A stretch of 64,000 bases of DNA from the NCBI GenBank assembly GCA_965153455.1, contig OZ234493.1, forward strand, positions 13,072,213 to 13,136,212, given 5' to 3'. The stretch is from Sphagnum compactum (taxonomy: Eukaryota > Bryophyta > Sphagnopsida > Sphagnales). Under the pieces are notes generated by a model. It saw only the letters and a list, made by a program, of their open reading frames with translations, had not been told where the DNA came from and ran no database searches. The position numbers were made by a program, and so were the translations under genes. Below, in pieces: positions 11,589 through 22,725 of this stretch. Each line of letters starts with the position of its first letter. Position 1 is the first letter of the stretch.

Positions 11589-13646
11589 TTATGCTCCAAA
11601 GTACCATATGAGATCATCATCAAGTAAGTCTGTGGGGGTGCCCAGTGGAACAGAATGATCCAATCCTATGTCAAAAGGCGCACTAAAAGCATATTCTGGC
11701 AAGATCTCCATGTCTTGATGTTCAAATGTATGATCAAAGTTTTTGCCATCCTTTTGCAGACCGCAATTCTCAATACTTATATCATGTACACCTGTGCTGT
11801 TATCAAAACCCTGCCCAAACAAGCTCTCTTCAGATACAAGCTCAGATGTGTCCATTGACTGGTGATGATGATGATGATGATGATGATTGAGCCCGGATTC
11901 TTCTCCTGATAGTCTAGTAACACCGTGCCCTTGGGTGTCTGGTCTGCTCAGGCCTCCATCAGCCATGGACCCATCTAATTGCATGCCACCTGTTCCATAT
12001 AGACCTGCAAAAAGGTCATGCAGAACCTGGCTGCTGTCCTCTGACATGTTTGGCAGGCTAGATACATTCTGTGGAGCAGGGAGAGCGAGAGGCATGAATC
12101 GTGAAGCACCAGCAATTGATCTATGATTTCCCACAAGTGAGCCTGTCTGATACAACCCCCCCTGTCCACTCAGTAACTGTGAAGGCTGCCCCACTGCTCC
12201 TAAGTAAAGAGCACCTGAAACTTGGGCTTCAGGCCTGTGAGGACAAGTCGACTGGTGCATGTTCCGCAATTCCCGATCTGAGAATGCATTCCGCCATTCG
12301 TTGTGTTTGCAATTTACATGGGGGCACATATATACCTGATGCTCTGGTACAAGCATATTCCCAAAAGTGTGTTTTGTTACCCCCCCATCCACCACATCTC
12401 CATCCTTCAGCCGAAGAGATGATTTATCATAGCCCGTGACAAGTCTATCACCCTCCCTGCCTCCCAGACTTACACCCTTTGGCGGTGTTGAGTTTGAAGG
12501 TCCATTGCCATCAAATGGATCAAACTCGTCAGTCTCTGCATCCTGGCCACCTTCATCACTATGTGAAAGCCCCTGCAACAAGTCATCCTCCAAGCCCTCC
12601 ACATCGAATTCAGTATTATTCAAGGCAAAGCTGCCTGCATTGCTGGTGGCAGGAGTACCACCACCAATATGATCTCCGGTTCCATTCTGCTGCCGAGCCA
12701 TCGCCTCTTCTTGATTGAGCACAGCTTGCCAAGTTGCACTCTCTTTGGCTGTCATCTTGTCCTGCAGGCATTTCGACTGCCACACAAGCTTGCGAATCTT
12801 GGCAATGTCAGGTGACATGTGTTTGATGATGGCTGTCATAACACCGACTTTCCAGGCCTTTTTGAGATCATGCGGCTTCTTGTAAGGGGGAGCTCCTTGG
12901 CCCTTGGGCAGTCCCACTTGAGGCCACCAATCTTCATTGCTTGATGGCCACCAAGGCGGTGGTACACCTTTCTCAAGTGGATATCGCCGTTGTGGCGGGT
13001 CGCAATGCTGCATGAGAGCAGACAACAAGGAGCCTAATGTGGTATCTTGCAGCTCCTGAAGAGTATGAGGAGTAGCAGCAACACTACTCACAGTGCCTTT
13101 CGTCGGTTTACCAGGAAGTGCATGGTCAGCTTGGTACTTAGCAATGGCTGCAGGTCCATTCCGGTCGAACCGCACTCTCTCCTTCCACCAAGCCCGGAGG
13201 TTATCTGATGCTCCACTCACAGCCTTCCCTTTCTCCGGGATGATCCCATACACAAACCCTTGCGCTTTACATACCTCCATCATCTTGAGCATGTACTTAA
13301 GGATGCCATCCTGCGCCCGAGACATTTTCTTCCTCCGTGCTTGCTCTTGCGACTGCTTGTGCTTGGGTCCTCTCTCACTCACCTCCTTCTGCTTCTGCTG
13401 CTCCTTGATTCTCTTCAACCGCAACCGGTCCCGCCACATTCGCTTCTCCAGCTCGTCCACATCAATATCCTCGTCGCTAAAATCCTCCTCTTCCTGCATG
13501 CCATCCCCCTCGTTGTCCGCCATGAACTCTCCCATGTCCAAGTTCCCCCCGAATTCCAGATCCTCGCTTCGCTCCATGGGCCACTCTTGTCTGTGGCCCC
13601 CGCCTCCTCGCACCTCTTGTCCTCCTCCTCCTTTTCCTTCTTTCAC
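11589..13646 (-). CDS. EIL: EIN3/EIL-family ethylene transcription factor
   Basis: A nuclear transcription factor that drives ethylene-responsive promoters, normally stabilised by EIN2 signalling and degraded through EBF F-box proteins. The single 685-residue frame has the conserved acidic-then-basic N-terminus ([20 protein letters not shown], about 58-77). The DNA-binding domain at about 110-320 includes [77 protein letters not shown] and [21 protein letters not shown] Cys/His segment follows near 430-465 ([12 protein letters not shown] to MHQSTCPHR). A run of nine His lies near 587-595. Being intronless is normal for this family. The start at 13646 is the first Met; Met24 ([11 protein letters not shown]) is also possible because the first 23 residues are Gly-rich and unconserved. 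Confidence 0.95.
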   Translation of the reverse strand: MKEGKGGGGQEVRGGGGHRQEWPMERSEDLEFGGNLDMGEFMADNEGDGMQEEEDFSDEDIDVDELEKRMWRDRLRLKRIKEQQKQKEVSERGPKHKQSQEQARRKKMSRAQDGILKYMLKMMEVCKAQGFVYGIIPEKGKAVSGASDNLRAWWKERVRFDRNGPAAIAKYQADHALPGKPTKGTVSSVAATPHTLQELQDTTLGSLLSALMQHCDPPQRRYPLEKGVPPPWWPSSNEDWWPQVGLPKGQGAPPYKKPHDLKKAWKVGVMTAIIKHMSPDIAKIRKLVWQSKCLQDKMTAKESATWQAVLNQEEAMARQQNGTGDHIGGGTPATSNAGSFALNNTEFDVEGLEDDLLQGLSHSDEGGQDAETDEFDPFDGNGPSNSTPPKGVSLGGREGDRLVTGYDKSSLRLKDGDVVDGGVTKHTFGNMLVPEHQVYMCPHVNCKHNEWRNAFSDRELRNMHQSTCPHRPEAQVSGALYLGAVGQPSQLLSGQGGLYQTGSLVGNHRSIAGASRFMPLALPAPQNVSSLPNMSEDSSQVLHDLFAGLYGTGGMQLDGSMADGGLSRPDTQGHGVTRLSGEESGLNHHHHHHHHQSMDTSELVSEESLFGQGFDNSTGVHDISIENCGLQKDGKNFDHTFEHQDMEILPEYAFSAPFDIGLDHSVPLGTPTDLLDDDLIWYFGA
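11863..11887 (-). repeat. Trinucleotide (CAT/CAC) run encoding poly-His in EIL
   Basis: Eight near-perfect gat units on the plus strand encode nine consecutive His residues in the C-terminal half of the EIN3-like protein. As a coding microsatellite its length is likely to vary between individuals. Confidence 0.9.
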
Positions 13647-14024
13647 TCTTCAACCTTCCCAGACCCCCTTGCCCGCCCGCTCACCTCTCTCCTCTCCCCA
13701 AACTCTCTCCTCACAAGCTACAACATACTCATGTCTCCGGCTCCCGCTTCATCGCGATTCTCAACCTCATTCTCTGTTCTCTGGCTCGTTGGGAGCGCCA
13801 AAAGAAAGCGAAGAAGAATGCGCGCAAAAACTCGGAGCCACACACCTCACGCCCGACCTCGAATTCGCACGAACAACACGCACACGGAGGACGCGAGGAG
13901 ACCCGAGGAGCTCGTCGTTGGACAAGTGGGATTCTGCGAAACCCTAAAAAGCTTGGGCAGGAAAGCTTCACCAGCGACAACGAGGGGAACGCAAAACACA
14001 CAGAAGGGGGGAGAGGATAACGAA

Positions 14025-14115
14025 CCCCGTTCTCTCTGGTTCCCCTTGTTCTCAAACCCCATATCCACATCTCTCCTGATCGTTCTCTCTGGTCCCCCTT
14101 GTTCCCAAACGTACT
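14025..14115. repeat. Direct repeat in EIL 5' flank
   Basis: A unit of about 29 bases, gttctctctggttccccttg followed by ttctcaaac, is repeated with few changes about 55 bases downstream. It lies about 380-470 bases upstream of the EIL start codon and could be in the 5' UTR or promoter. Confidence 0.7.
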
Positions 14116-14597
14116 CTGCGTTCGCATCTCTCCACCGGCGAATATAGAGGTAAGACACTAGGCACCGCAAGCACTCGATAGGGAACGCAGAGAACTGCTC
14201 TGCATCGGCAGGCGAACAGAAACACCGAAAGGTAAAAAAGTAGTGTAGGGAACGTAGAGAATTTTTGCTCACAACTGATTGGTGACTGGTACACTGTTCC
14301 CAAAGGCGGGGAACGAGAGTGAGCTGGGTGTGCGAATGCGGCGAGGTAGTAGGCCAATAGTGGGAACAATGAAGCGAACGTGATCGTTAGTTTGGGGCTG
14401 GGGGTATTCGCACGTGGGAACAAGGAGTAAAGTACAGCCAGTGGACCAGACCAGCTCTCCATCACAAAAATTGTGAAGTGGGTGGGGGGGTCCACAACCC
14501 ACCCGCCTCACAATTATCTCTTTGCACCCACTTAGAAGAAACCCCGAGAAGGGGAGGGAGGCAGCAGCCCACTTAGGCTGCTTCATCCGGGTCGGGT

Positions 14598-14611
14598 AAG
14601 TGGGCCCACTT
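14598..14611. promoter_or_regulatory. Perfect palindrome with class I TCP-type site
   Basis: The sequence aagtgggcccactt is a 14-base perfect palindrome. Its core GTGGGCCCAC fits the plant class I TCP / site II consensus. It is flanked by cgggtcgggta and tacccggttcggg, which extends the dyad. Use as a binding site is inferred. Confidence 0.45.
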
Positions 14612-15950
14612 GCGCCCACCTACCCGGTTCGGGTAAAAAGGCTAACACCTGCTCTTGATTGACTAGAAGATAGTTTGATTGGTCCAGGTGGGCTGCTATT
14701 ACTAGTCTCCTACCTATTTGCAATCCAAGTTTGAGTCTGATGAGCAGGGTTTTTTTTTTTTTTTTTAATAATTTAATTTTTTAAAATAATTTATTATTCT
14801 TTTTAATTTAATTTAATTTAATTTAATTTAAATTTTATTTATTTTAAGTAAATAACAAAAACTTGGATGTGGGGAATTTCCCACCTTGTGGGACGTTAGG
14901 ATACCACCTTGTCCTAGAGAGGGGGCATTGTGGGAATGTCCCCCCATCCATGCATAAAGATCCCTCATTGTGAGACATGAGGATATCACGGATACCACCT
15001 TGTCCTAGGGCTCATTGGTAAAGGATTTGAGGTATTTTTTATCCTTAGGAACAAATCTCTCTTTTTTTTTTTCTTTTTTTCTATATTTGATTTCAAGTTA
15101 GGAAGGAATAAGGAGGTTAGTTTCTCATCTTGATTTCTAAATTTCTCATTAAAAAATTTCTACCTTAGGTCTAAACTTACTCAATGTATAACTAATTTAA
15201 TGCCATTGTAAAAAACTTATCTATCCTCTTATGTTTAAAGCCCAAGGGTTAGATTGCTCTTGAAACTTTTAATGTTTTAATCGTCCAAACAAGATGAGGT
15301 TAAATGAAAATATGACATCAAATGGTGTTCGATTTTATTTTATTTTGATTTTGAAGAAACCGATGTTGTTTGTGTTGAACTTTTTTTGGTTTTGATTTTT
15401 GTGCATGGGTTCCAATGGCCGGCGATGAAGAAATGATTCTTGTATACATTGATTTACATGGTGGTGAGATTGACAACTCGATGAATGCATTTTGGTGTTA
15501 TGCATTGGTGTTCAATGAGGAGATTTTGAGAATTCCAAAAGCTTCTAGAGGAAGGAAATGGAATGTTACATAGGGAGGATCGTCATACCAACATGGGGGA
15601 GAACAATTGATAGTTTACAATTGTTTTTGGGAGAGAGATGGGATATCCTTGGTGTGTCAAGTTGGTCACAATGTAACCATTTTATTTTTTTAAATGTAAA
15701 TGATCAAGACAACTTGTGTTTTGGTTGGAAAAGTTTTGCAAGGAGAGCAAATGAGGGTGAGGAAGAGAGATCAACAATTTAGAAAGGTAGGAGGATCCAT
15801 GGCATGGTTCGGAGAAGATGTGAATGTTGTTGAAGAGATGCCATTTGATGTTCCACGAGCATGTGAATGGAATGGATTAGAGCTTTTGATGTTGGGATAT
15901 AATAGTAGTTTCTTATCAATGAGATGGTTGGGCATAGCTAGATTTCACTC

Positions 15951-16080
15951 TCATTTTGTTCATTTTGTTTCATCGAAGTTGTTGTGTGTTGTTTGTTGTT
16001 GCAATGTGCATATGGTCATTTTGTTCATTTTGTTTCATCGAAGTTGTTTTGTGTTGTTTGTTGTTGGAATGTGCATATGG
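15951..16080. repeat. 65-base tandem duplication
   Basis: Unit 1 is 15951-16015 and unit 2 is 16016-16080, both starting tcattttgttcattttgttt and differing at only a few positions. Confidence 0.9.
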
Positions 16081-16584
16081 TCATGTGTTGTAAGTTTAGG
16101 GTTTGAAATACTTCAACTTCCTTGGGAGAAAGAAATTGCAAGAGATGAGTGCTTGGGTGTCCTTCACCAAAATTGCCCATTTCATGGGTTAATTCTTTAC
16201 ATGACCACCTTTGGTTTTGGCAAGCATTTGTGTGAACTTTGATGGACTATTTCAAATAAACAAAAAACTTGCACACATATCATGAGTGAAAGTTTGTGTG
16301 TTTGAAATAATGTTTCCAAATTTGATACCTTACTCCCATTTTGGGTTACATAACAATAATAATACCCTTATTATCCCTTTAGTCCAAATCCAAGTTAAGT
16401 AAATGTACTTGGTCCCTCTCACTCTTAAAGGATACTAGTAGTGCGGTGGTTGAAGGTTCACTTAAGCTCTTTGAGGACCTTGATACAAAAAATATGCATG
16501 GTTACAAAGCCTATGAGCTTTGAGTTCTTAAATGTTTGCTCACCAGCCATTCTACCCTAGGACACCAAAATGGGTTCCCGATAA

Positions 16585-16649
16585 GGGTAAGGGACCCATG
16601 TCAGGGACTTCACATGTTTGAGCGCCATCGTGCATTGGGTCCCTTACCC
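16585..16649. repeat. 14-base perfect inverted repeat
   Basis: gggtaagggaccca at 16585-16598 pairs perfectly with tgggtcccttaccc at 16636-16649 across a 37-base spacer. This could be a small foldback element or hairpin. Confidence 0.85.
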
Positions 16650-17849
16650 TGGGAAAGAATTTCTCAATGGAACCACTCGCATGTAAGTGCGTTTATGTGT
16701 AGGGTAAAGCGCAAGGTTCAATGGCAAGGAAATTTCACCACCAAAAAAAAAAGGAATTTTTTTTTGTGAAACAGAGCTGATCTGCTTTTATTTTTATGCA
16801 AAAGTGTAGAGCCAAAAATAAATAAATAAATAAATAAATGAGTAATTGTAGATAGCCTGTTCTTGCATCTCTCTCTGACAACCCCCAACAAAACTGGCAT
16901 CTCTGGGAAAGTGAGTGAGTGAGAAAAGGCTTCAGATACAAAAGTTAGAGCACTTTGGTACCTGAATGTCTGACAACAACATATTGGGTCCGCCTGGAAA
17001 TGCAGGTGATCAAAGTTTTTTGCACGTGGCCTCTCATGTTTGGAGCAACACATGGACCCAACCCAACACTTTCAAGTATATATTTTGCGTCTTCATATGC
17101 AGTTTCATGTACGGAGTTTTAGATTCTTAAATCAGATTGGGAGATGAGCACTGAATCTACCAAACCATTAAGAACCCTTTGGCAGTAATAACAGCTCACT
17201 CACAACTCAGTGAAAGAAAAGACATATTTGGTAATAATAAACTTGCAAGAGAACATCAATGTGGAACTTGCAAAAGAACTTGTACAAAAATTTATGTTTT
17301 AGGAATTAATGACATAGAGTGATACATAATTGCAGCAAAAACTCATATTTCTTGTATTGGTTAATTTTCCTAAAAACATTAATGTCAAAAACCTAAAAGA
17401 CCAACCTTGTTTGAATTCAAGGGATATCCTTATGTGTTTTTTTCAATTAGCTTAGTTTCGTTTTTTTTTAATGCATCCAACTAACTGGAATTTTGTAATT
17501 ACTTTATCAACTATCGCAAAAAACGATGAACAATAGAAACATGTACAAATACATTGTTATCAATGGTTTTTAGGTGGCAAATTTTCACATTTGCTATGAC
17601 ATTTTGTTTGGGGAACATTTTGTCATAGATTCGTATATGTTTCTTGTTAGGTGTTTGACTAGTTCTGCGAAGAGGAATGAAGAAAAGGAAAAGACATCTC
17701 TTATTATAAATTGCAGAAAAAATCACCACAACAAACAATTTGAATGTAGCATGACAATGAGTGTGATTCATAACCTTACAAGAGTCGCTCACCAAGTGTC
17801 AGACTGTCACCTTCATCAGGAATCGCGGTGATGAATTGCCATGACTACG

Positions 17850-18050
17850 CACTGACTTTTTTATCGGCTTCCAACCCACATACCCACTCCCACCTTTCTC
17901 AGCTCCCAACAGTGGTGGGGTGTAGATAAAGTATAACTAATCTGCCAAAAAATTTCCACAAACCATTAACTAAATCTGCTTTCTGTCGCATTTCCAGAAG
18001 CGACAGGAGGACTGAGCCATGATGTTGGCTAGCACTCAAGGGACATAGAA
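17850..18050. repeat. Dispersed repeat copy
   Basis: It shares blocks such as ttccagaagc, gactgagccat and ggctagca in the same order with 61441-61580, and an upstream block with 5601-5660. The family has no recognisable terminal repeats in this view. Confidence 0.55.
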
Positions 18051-18127
18051 GAAAAGACATAATGTTGCAGCAAATAGAGCATCAAAGCAAAGTAGAGACT
18101 TCTGGGATTGTACTCTCAGCACCTGCC

Positions 18128-18180
18128 ATCAGTGCATGGATCTTGATCAGTGCATGGATCTTGATCAGTGCATGAACCTT
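18128..18180. repeat. 18-base tandem triplication
   Basis: The unit atcagtgcatggatcttg occurs twice perfectly and a third time partially. Confidence 0.9.
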
Positions 18181-18549
18181 CATTCTTGAACCTTATGAAG
18201 GATGTGCTTGCACCTTTTGTCCACACTGGTGACAACATCCACTCATTGCTACACACAGTGTGGCTGAAGCGGAGAAGAAATGGACACTGGAAGCCGATCT
18301 GAATCACCGCTTCACTGTCAATTTACTCCAGATCATCCAAATTCTCAACATGACACTGGTAAAAATGTAAAGCGAACCATGACAAAATTATGCTTGGTTG
18401 ATTAACCTAGCAAGTGGATATGCGAAGGGCTGTTATCCCTCAAAATCTCTGAAAGGCTTGTTCACCAACTGTGAATGAGACCTCCACACAGCTCTAGATT
18501 TTTCGAAAGATGTCACACTCAACCACTACATAAACAAAAAAGGCTAGAA

Positions 18550-21535
18550 CTATAAATCACCACGAAATAAGAAAGAATTGTCAATTGAAGTCTTTCTACT
18601 GTCCCTGGATGAGATGGTACTATTACGATTGAGTCGTACAAGTTCTTGCAAATCCTCCACATCAACTGTCAGCTGTTTGATCGTATTTTCAACCTTCTGA
18701 AGCAGCCTCTCACTCTGGTGCTGAAGCCACTCCTGGCCATAATTTGAACTCGACAAAGTTGGAAGTGAATCAGGTGACAATCGTGGGGCTGGCTCTGCTT
18801 GCCATCGTATACCCTCCATATTCACCTCATTTAATCTGCGCAGAACCACATTAGCATCACTAGGGTGTCTTCGTGTTTTTGGAAACAGAAAGGGAATCAC
18901 AATATCAACTTTCTGATCACGGAATCAACTGCCTCTCTTCAACTTCTGACCCAAGACTTCTCTCTACAAACATGAGCTACTTGTGTTCCACAGCAGAATC
19001 CCCCCTCCAACCACAGTTGTGCCTAGCCCAGGTTTAGGGTTAGTTAACTACTCACACCAAATGTGGACCAAAAGTGTGCAAACATCTGATCACAAGGGGT
19101 CACAGGATCCGTCACCTGTTCAAAATTCTGGGCATCTTCTTGATCTCACTTGTCTGGAAGTAAACATCCACCATGGTATCAGATCGGGCAACCACCTTCT
19201 CAACCTGGCCAAAAAGCTCACATGTGGCTGCAATCTTGTGCTCTTCAGGCCTGAGACCTATGTTCGTCAACCTTACTACTGACGTCATGAAGGGGTCCAC
19301 TCTCATGATAGGATATTGCACCCCCCTTAGATGTACTGACTTTGCCCTAAGGGCATTCTCTCGGGCATGTTCTGTCTGGAGAACAAAAGGACTGGTGTGA
19401 GGAGCAGATAAATTAACGAAGATACTAACAAAGAAACAAAACATGTTTTCTTCAGGCTTTTCTTCCAAATCATTGCTCATCATCTGAAACAGGCAGGACA
19501 TTGGATGGTAAAGAACTTCCCGAGCATTTCAAAGAGCAGGAGCAACACAATCAAACTGAACAGACCACAACAAGAAGTTTGTTTGGTACCTGGAACTCCA
19601 TGTGGGCACAACAAGCCCTGGACTCCTCATGCTTAATTTCAGACCGAATGACTTCTCCATACACAGATAGAGCCTTCTCAACCTCCAAAAGGGGTATGTG
19701 CAATGGTAGACCTTGTACAGAAACTAGGTTTTGACTTCTTCTCAGTAAATCAGACCCAGAAGCAGCTGAAGGACTACCAGTCTTCACTTCAGATATCGGC
19801 AGAGGGCGATATTGAGTGGTACCAGCCAAGATAACTTTGTCAAGTTTCCCACGTGTAGTTGAGGCTGCTTCTTTTTGTATACGCACACCTCTGATGTATA
19901 CTTTTGGCTTGTCTAGTGCATTCTTTAAACCCTCAGGTGTCTGCAGCTCCAAAAATTCCAGACCAAGAAACAATTAGTCTCATAGACACAAAATCTGCCC
20001 GAAATACTGTTAAGCTGAAAGAAGATGAGAATTGAAGATAGGAAGAATTCAGGAGACTTCATTTCTCTTACTGCACACAGTTGTATAACAACACAATCTG
20101 TGGCTCTAACATTCGCCCCTTTAAAAAAAAATCATTGCCGTTCTTTCCTCATTGCAGAGTGCCAGAGCAACTTCTTTCAGGCATCTTCAACCTGCAAAGG
20201 AACCCTGCTTAAACTTAGATGAACTACAACAGCGAGTTCACACAGATATGAACCCCAGAATGGATTTGTGAGTGAACCAAGAGGGCAAGAAATTAACCTT
20301 AAAGTCAACAAACCCATATGTAAACTTGGAGTTAATCCGAGTCCTGATCGGTTGTGTCCTAACTATCTCCCCACAATCTTGAAAAGCCTCTTTCATGTCC
20401 TCTGATGTTGCCTGGGGTGACAGATACCGCACAAAAAGACCATATTTTCCAATCGGTGCATCCTTTGATGTCCTCATCCCATTATGTAAAGCCCTTTTCC
20501 CCAAACCTCCAGGCCCAGAAACATTGTACTCGTCACCACCACCTTCAGACAACTCAGGGTAGCTAAGGCCAGCATTACTGCTGTGATTGTAGTCCACAGC
20601 TTCATCATCGTCGTTGTCATCATCATCTTCATCTTCATCATTGTCATCATCTTCATCAGAGCCACTTTCAGCAGATTCTTCAAATTCCAATCCTGTGCTC
20701 ACCGCCCCACCACCATCACTGAGTTTTTGTTGCTGGGAGGCTTGCTGAGAAGAATCTTGTTTTTTTATTGCTGAAGACCCTATTCCACGAAGACGTGCCC
20801 ATAAACCACTGTGAGTCTCAATCTCTCCTTTGCTTGCACCAGTCATTTGTCCATTTGTCAGGATTAGACCCCCTTGCCCCAAATCTTTCCTCCCCCTGAA
20901 CCCTTCATGTTCTGCTTCAAATGAAGTGTTTAGGCTTTGCTCACCACTACTGAATTCTCTCCCAATACCATTCACACCCATTGTTTCCAGTTGTTTGTCC
21001 ACCTCCATACTGTTACCGTCCTCACGTGAATGAAACTCAGGTACTCGATTAAGAGTATCAGCCAATGGATCTTGCTCCTTTATCTTTTCACGTGCATCTT
21101 CTTCACTGCTTGAATCCTGAGAAGCAGTGGCCAGAGGCCTTCCCTTCACATAGCGGCTCTCAAGCTCACTCATAATATCCTTCACCACATTTCTGCCCCC
21201 ACCTGTGCCCTTAAGCACGACACTCACACTAGGAAATGCTCCATCATTTGAATTCATATGCCTGCAAGATGAAGTGTAGTCCCAACAACAGAAATCAATT
21301 GACACACACACTCTGCTAAACTGCTCTGTTACTGCAGAAATATAAAACAAAAAAGAAGAAGCAAATTGTTTATGTTGTTCTCAGGGACAATGAATATAGA
21401 TACACACTTGAGGACAAATGATTCCACAAGAGCTGTCCGCTCCTGGCGTGACATCCTCTCCTTCTTCCTGATTGATTCTGGGTGCTCTTCCAAAGCCACT
21501 GCATTAGCAAATGCTCTTGATTGCCTGGGAGACAT
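18550..21535 (-). CDS. Multi-RRM RNA-binding protein with C-terminal coiled coil
   Basis: Five exons with matching phases: 21535-21408, 21261-20298, 19940-19590, 19375-19116 and 18835-18550, giving 662 residues. The protein starts MSPRQSRAFANAV. A Ser- and Asp/Glu-rich region follows, including a long acidic run from SGSDEDDDNDEDEDDDD. RRM1 is split across exons 2 and 3 (YGLFVRYLSPQATSEDMK, YGFVDFK, VYIRGVRI). RRM2 follows (NLVSVQGLPLHIPLLEVEKA, HMEFQ). A third RRM-like unit has VVRLTNIGL, FGQVEKVV and DTMVDVYFQT. The last exon ends in a Leu-heptad helix (QHQSERLLQKVENTIKQL). The role is presumably binding of pre-mRNA or mRNA in the nucleus; I do not recognise the exact family member. Confidence 0.82.
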
Positions 21536-21754
21536 TGGGGTTGCCGTAACCCTTGCTGGAACAAAGATGCAAAAATACACAACAGTAAGTCATCAACAAA
21601 TGTCATTGCACACTACCTCTCTAACAAGATTTTAAATTTTTTTATGCACAGCGTTACTGTTGCCTGCCTCCAATTCTGCTTATTGGAATTTACGCTCTAA
21701 CACACACCCCTGCCATCTATATGGGGGTTACAAAGATACAGGGTTAAGGGCTTA

Positions 21755-21802
21755 GGGTTTATGTGTGTGTGTGTGTGTGTGTGTGTGTCTCTCTCTCTCT
21801 CT
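21755..21802. repeat. (GT)n(CT)n compound microsatellite
   Basis: About eleven GT units run directly into CT units, upstream of the RRM gene start. Confidence 0.95.
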
Positions 21803-22493
21803 ATGACCCACAACAAGACGGTGAACAGCAACCCCAAGTGTGGTGTTTGCAAGCTTGCCATTATGATAACAGTTGCCATTTTTTTCCAACGAGAGCACCG
21901 GTAGTTTTCAACAAGGTTTCACACTCTTACGATATTCAACTCCTTGAATCTTGTGAGGAAGATGACAGCAGAAAATAAATAAGATTTTTTTTGCGAGTAA
22001 TCTGTCATTCCTTAATGCCCCAAAAGAAAATAAAGACAGAACCTGCAGCATTACCCTGTAACTGTTACTCCAAGGCTACTTCAGCTAATACTGTGGCCAA
22101 AACAAAAAGAGGTCCCAAAGGTGAACCCTAAAAACCAAAAACAATTCTCCAGTCAGAAGAGAAAGCAAGTACTTACGGCAGTGCGCGAGAATCTGGAATG
22201 GTATTACCGTTCTCGTGCGCGGAAACCGTACCCGCAACAACAATCCCTGCATGCTGCAACTCCACAACCGCACTGCCATGTTGCTTCTCCCACCCCGCCC
22301 AACAAGACGCAACTGCGTCACTGCTCCTTCACACTGCAGCATTCTGCAGCCACCTTTTTGGGCCCCGCTTCCTTCCAATCTCCCATCAGCCCCTCCTCCT
22401 CGTGTCCAAAAGATTTCCCGGCCTTCGTGTGTCTGTTCTCTCCCGCAACATCACACCTCTGCCATCGCCGCTCTCCCCCCGAGCTTCACGACT

Positions 22494-22517
22494 AGGGTTT
22501 AGGGTTTTAGGGTTCAG
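22494..22517. promoter_or_regulatory. Telo-box cluster upstream of the RRM gene
   Basis: Contains tagggtttagggttttagggtt, about 960 bases upstream of the RRM start codon. It probably marks the core promoter or 5' UTR start of that gene, whose first exon would then be non-coding. Confidence 0.45.
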
Positions 22518-22725
22518 GGGCTAATAACCGTATGAGAGCGTAGCCCGTAGGAACCAAAAAAAAAAAGGGAGAGAGTTAGTCCCTCTTGTGGTAGGAAGTT
22601 ATTTCACCCACAGCCCCTTTAATGTCACATGCATGCAAATCGTGAAATCTAATAATAATGGGAGGTCTAGAACAAGCATCACTTGTCAACGTAATCTTCC
22701 TCTCTATAGCAAAGGCTTTAGCACA

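Larger units (their letters stand above)
14640..18549. other. AT-rich intergenic region
   Basis: No supported gene. It holds a (ttaat)n tract at 14801-14835, a 65-base tandem duplication at 15951-16080, a 14-base inverted repeat at 16585-16649, an (aaat)n tract near 16817-16841, a dispersed repeat copy at 17850-18050 and an 18-base triplication near 18128. A frame at 15700-16242 has no recognisable domain and overlaps the duplication. Confidence 0.5.

Noticed and set aside
13093-14147. Long plus-strand frames opposite EIL (284 and 295 residues).
   Set aside because: They are antisense shadows of the EIL coding sequence and its 5' flank, with no conserved content.
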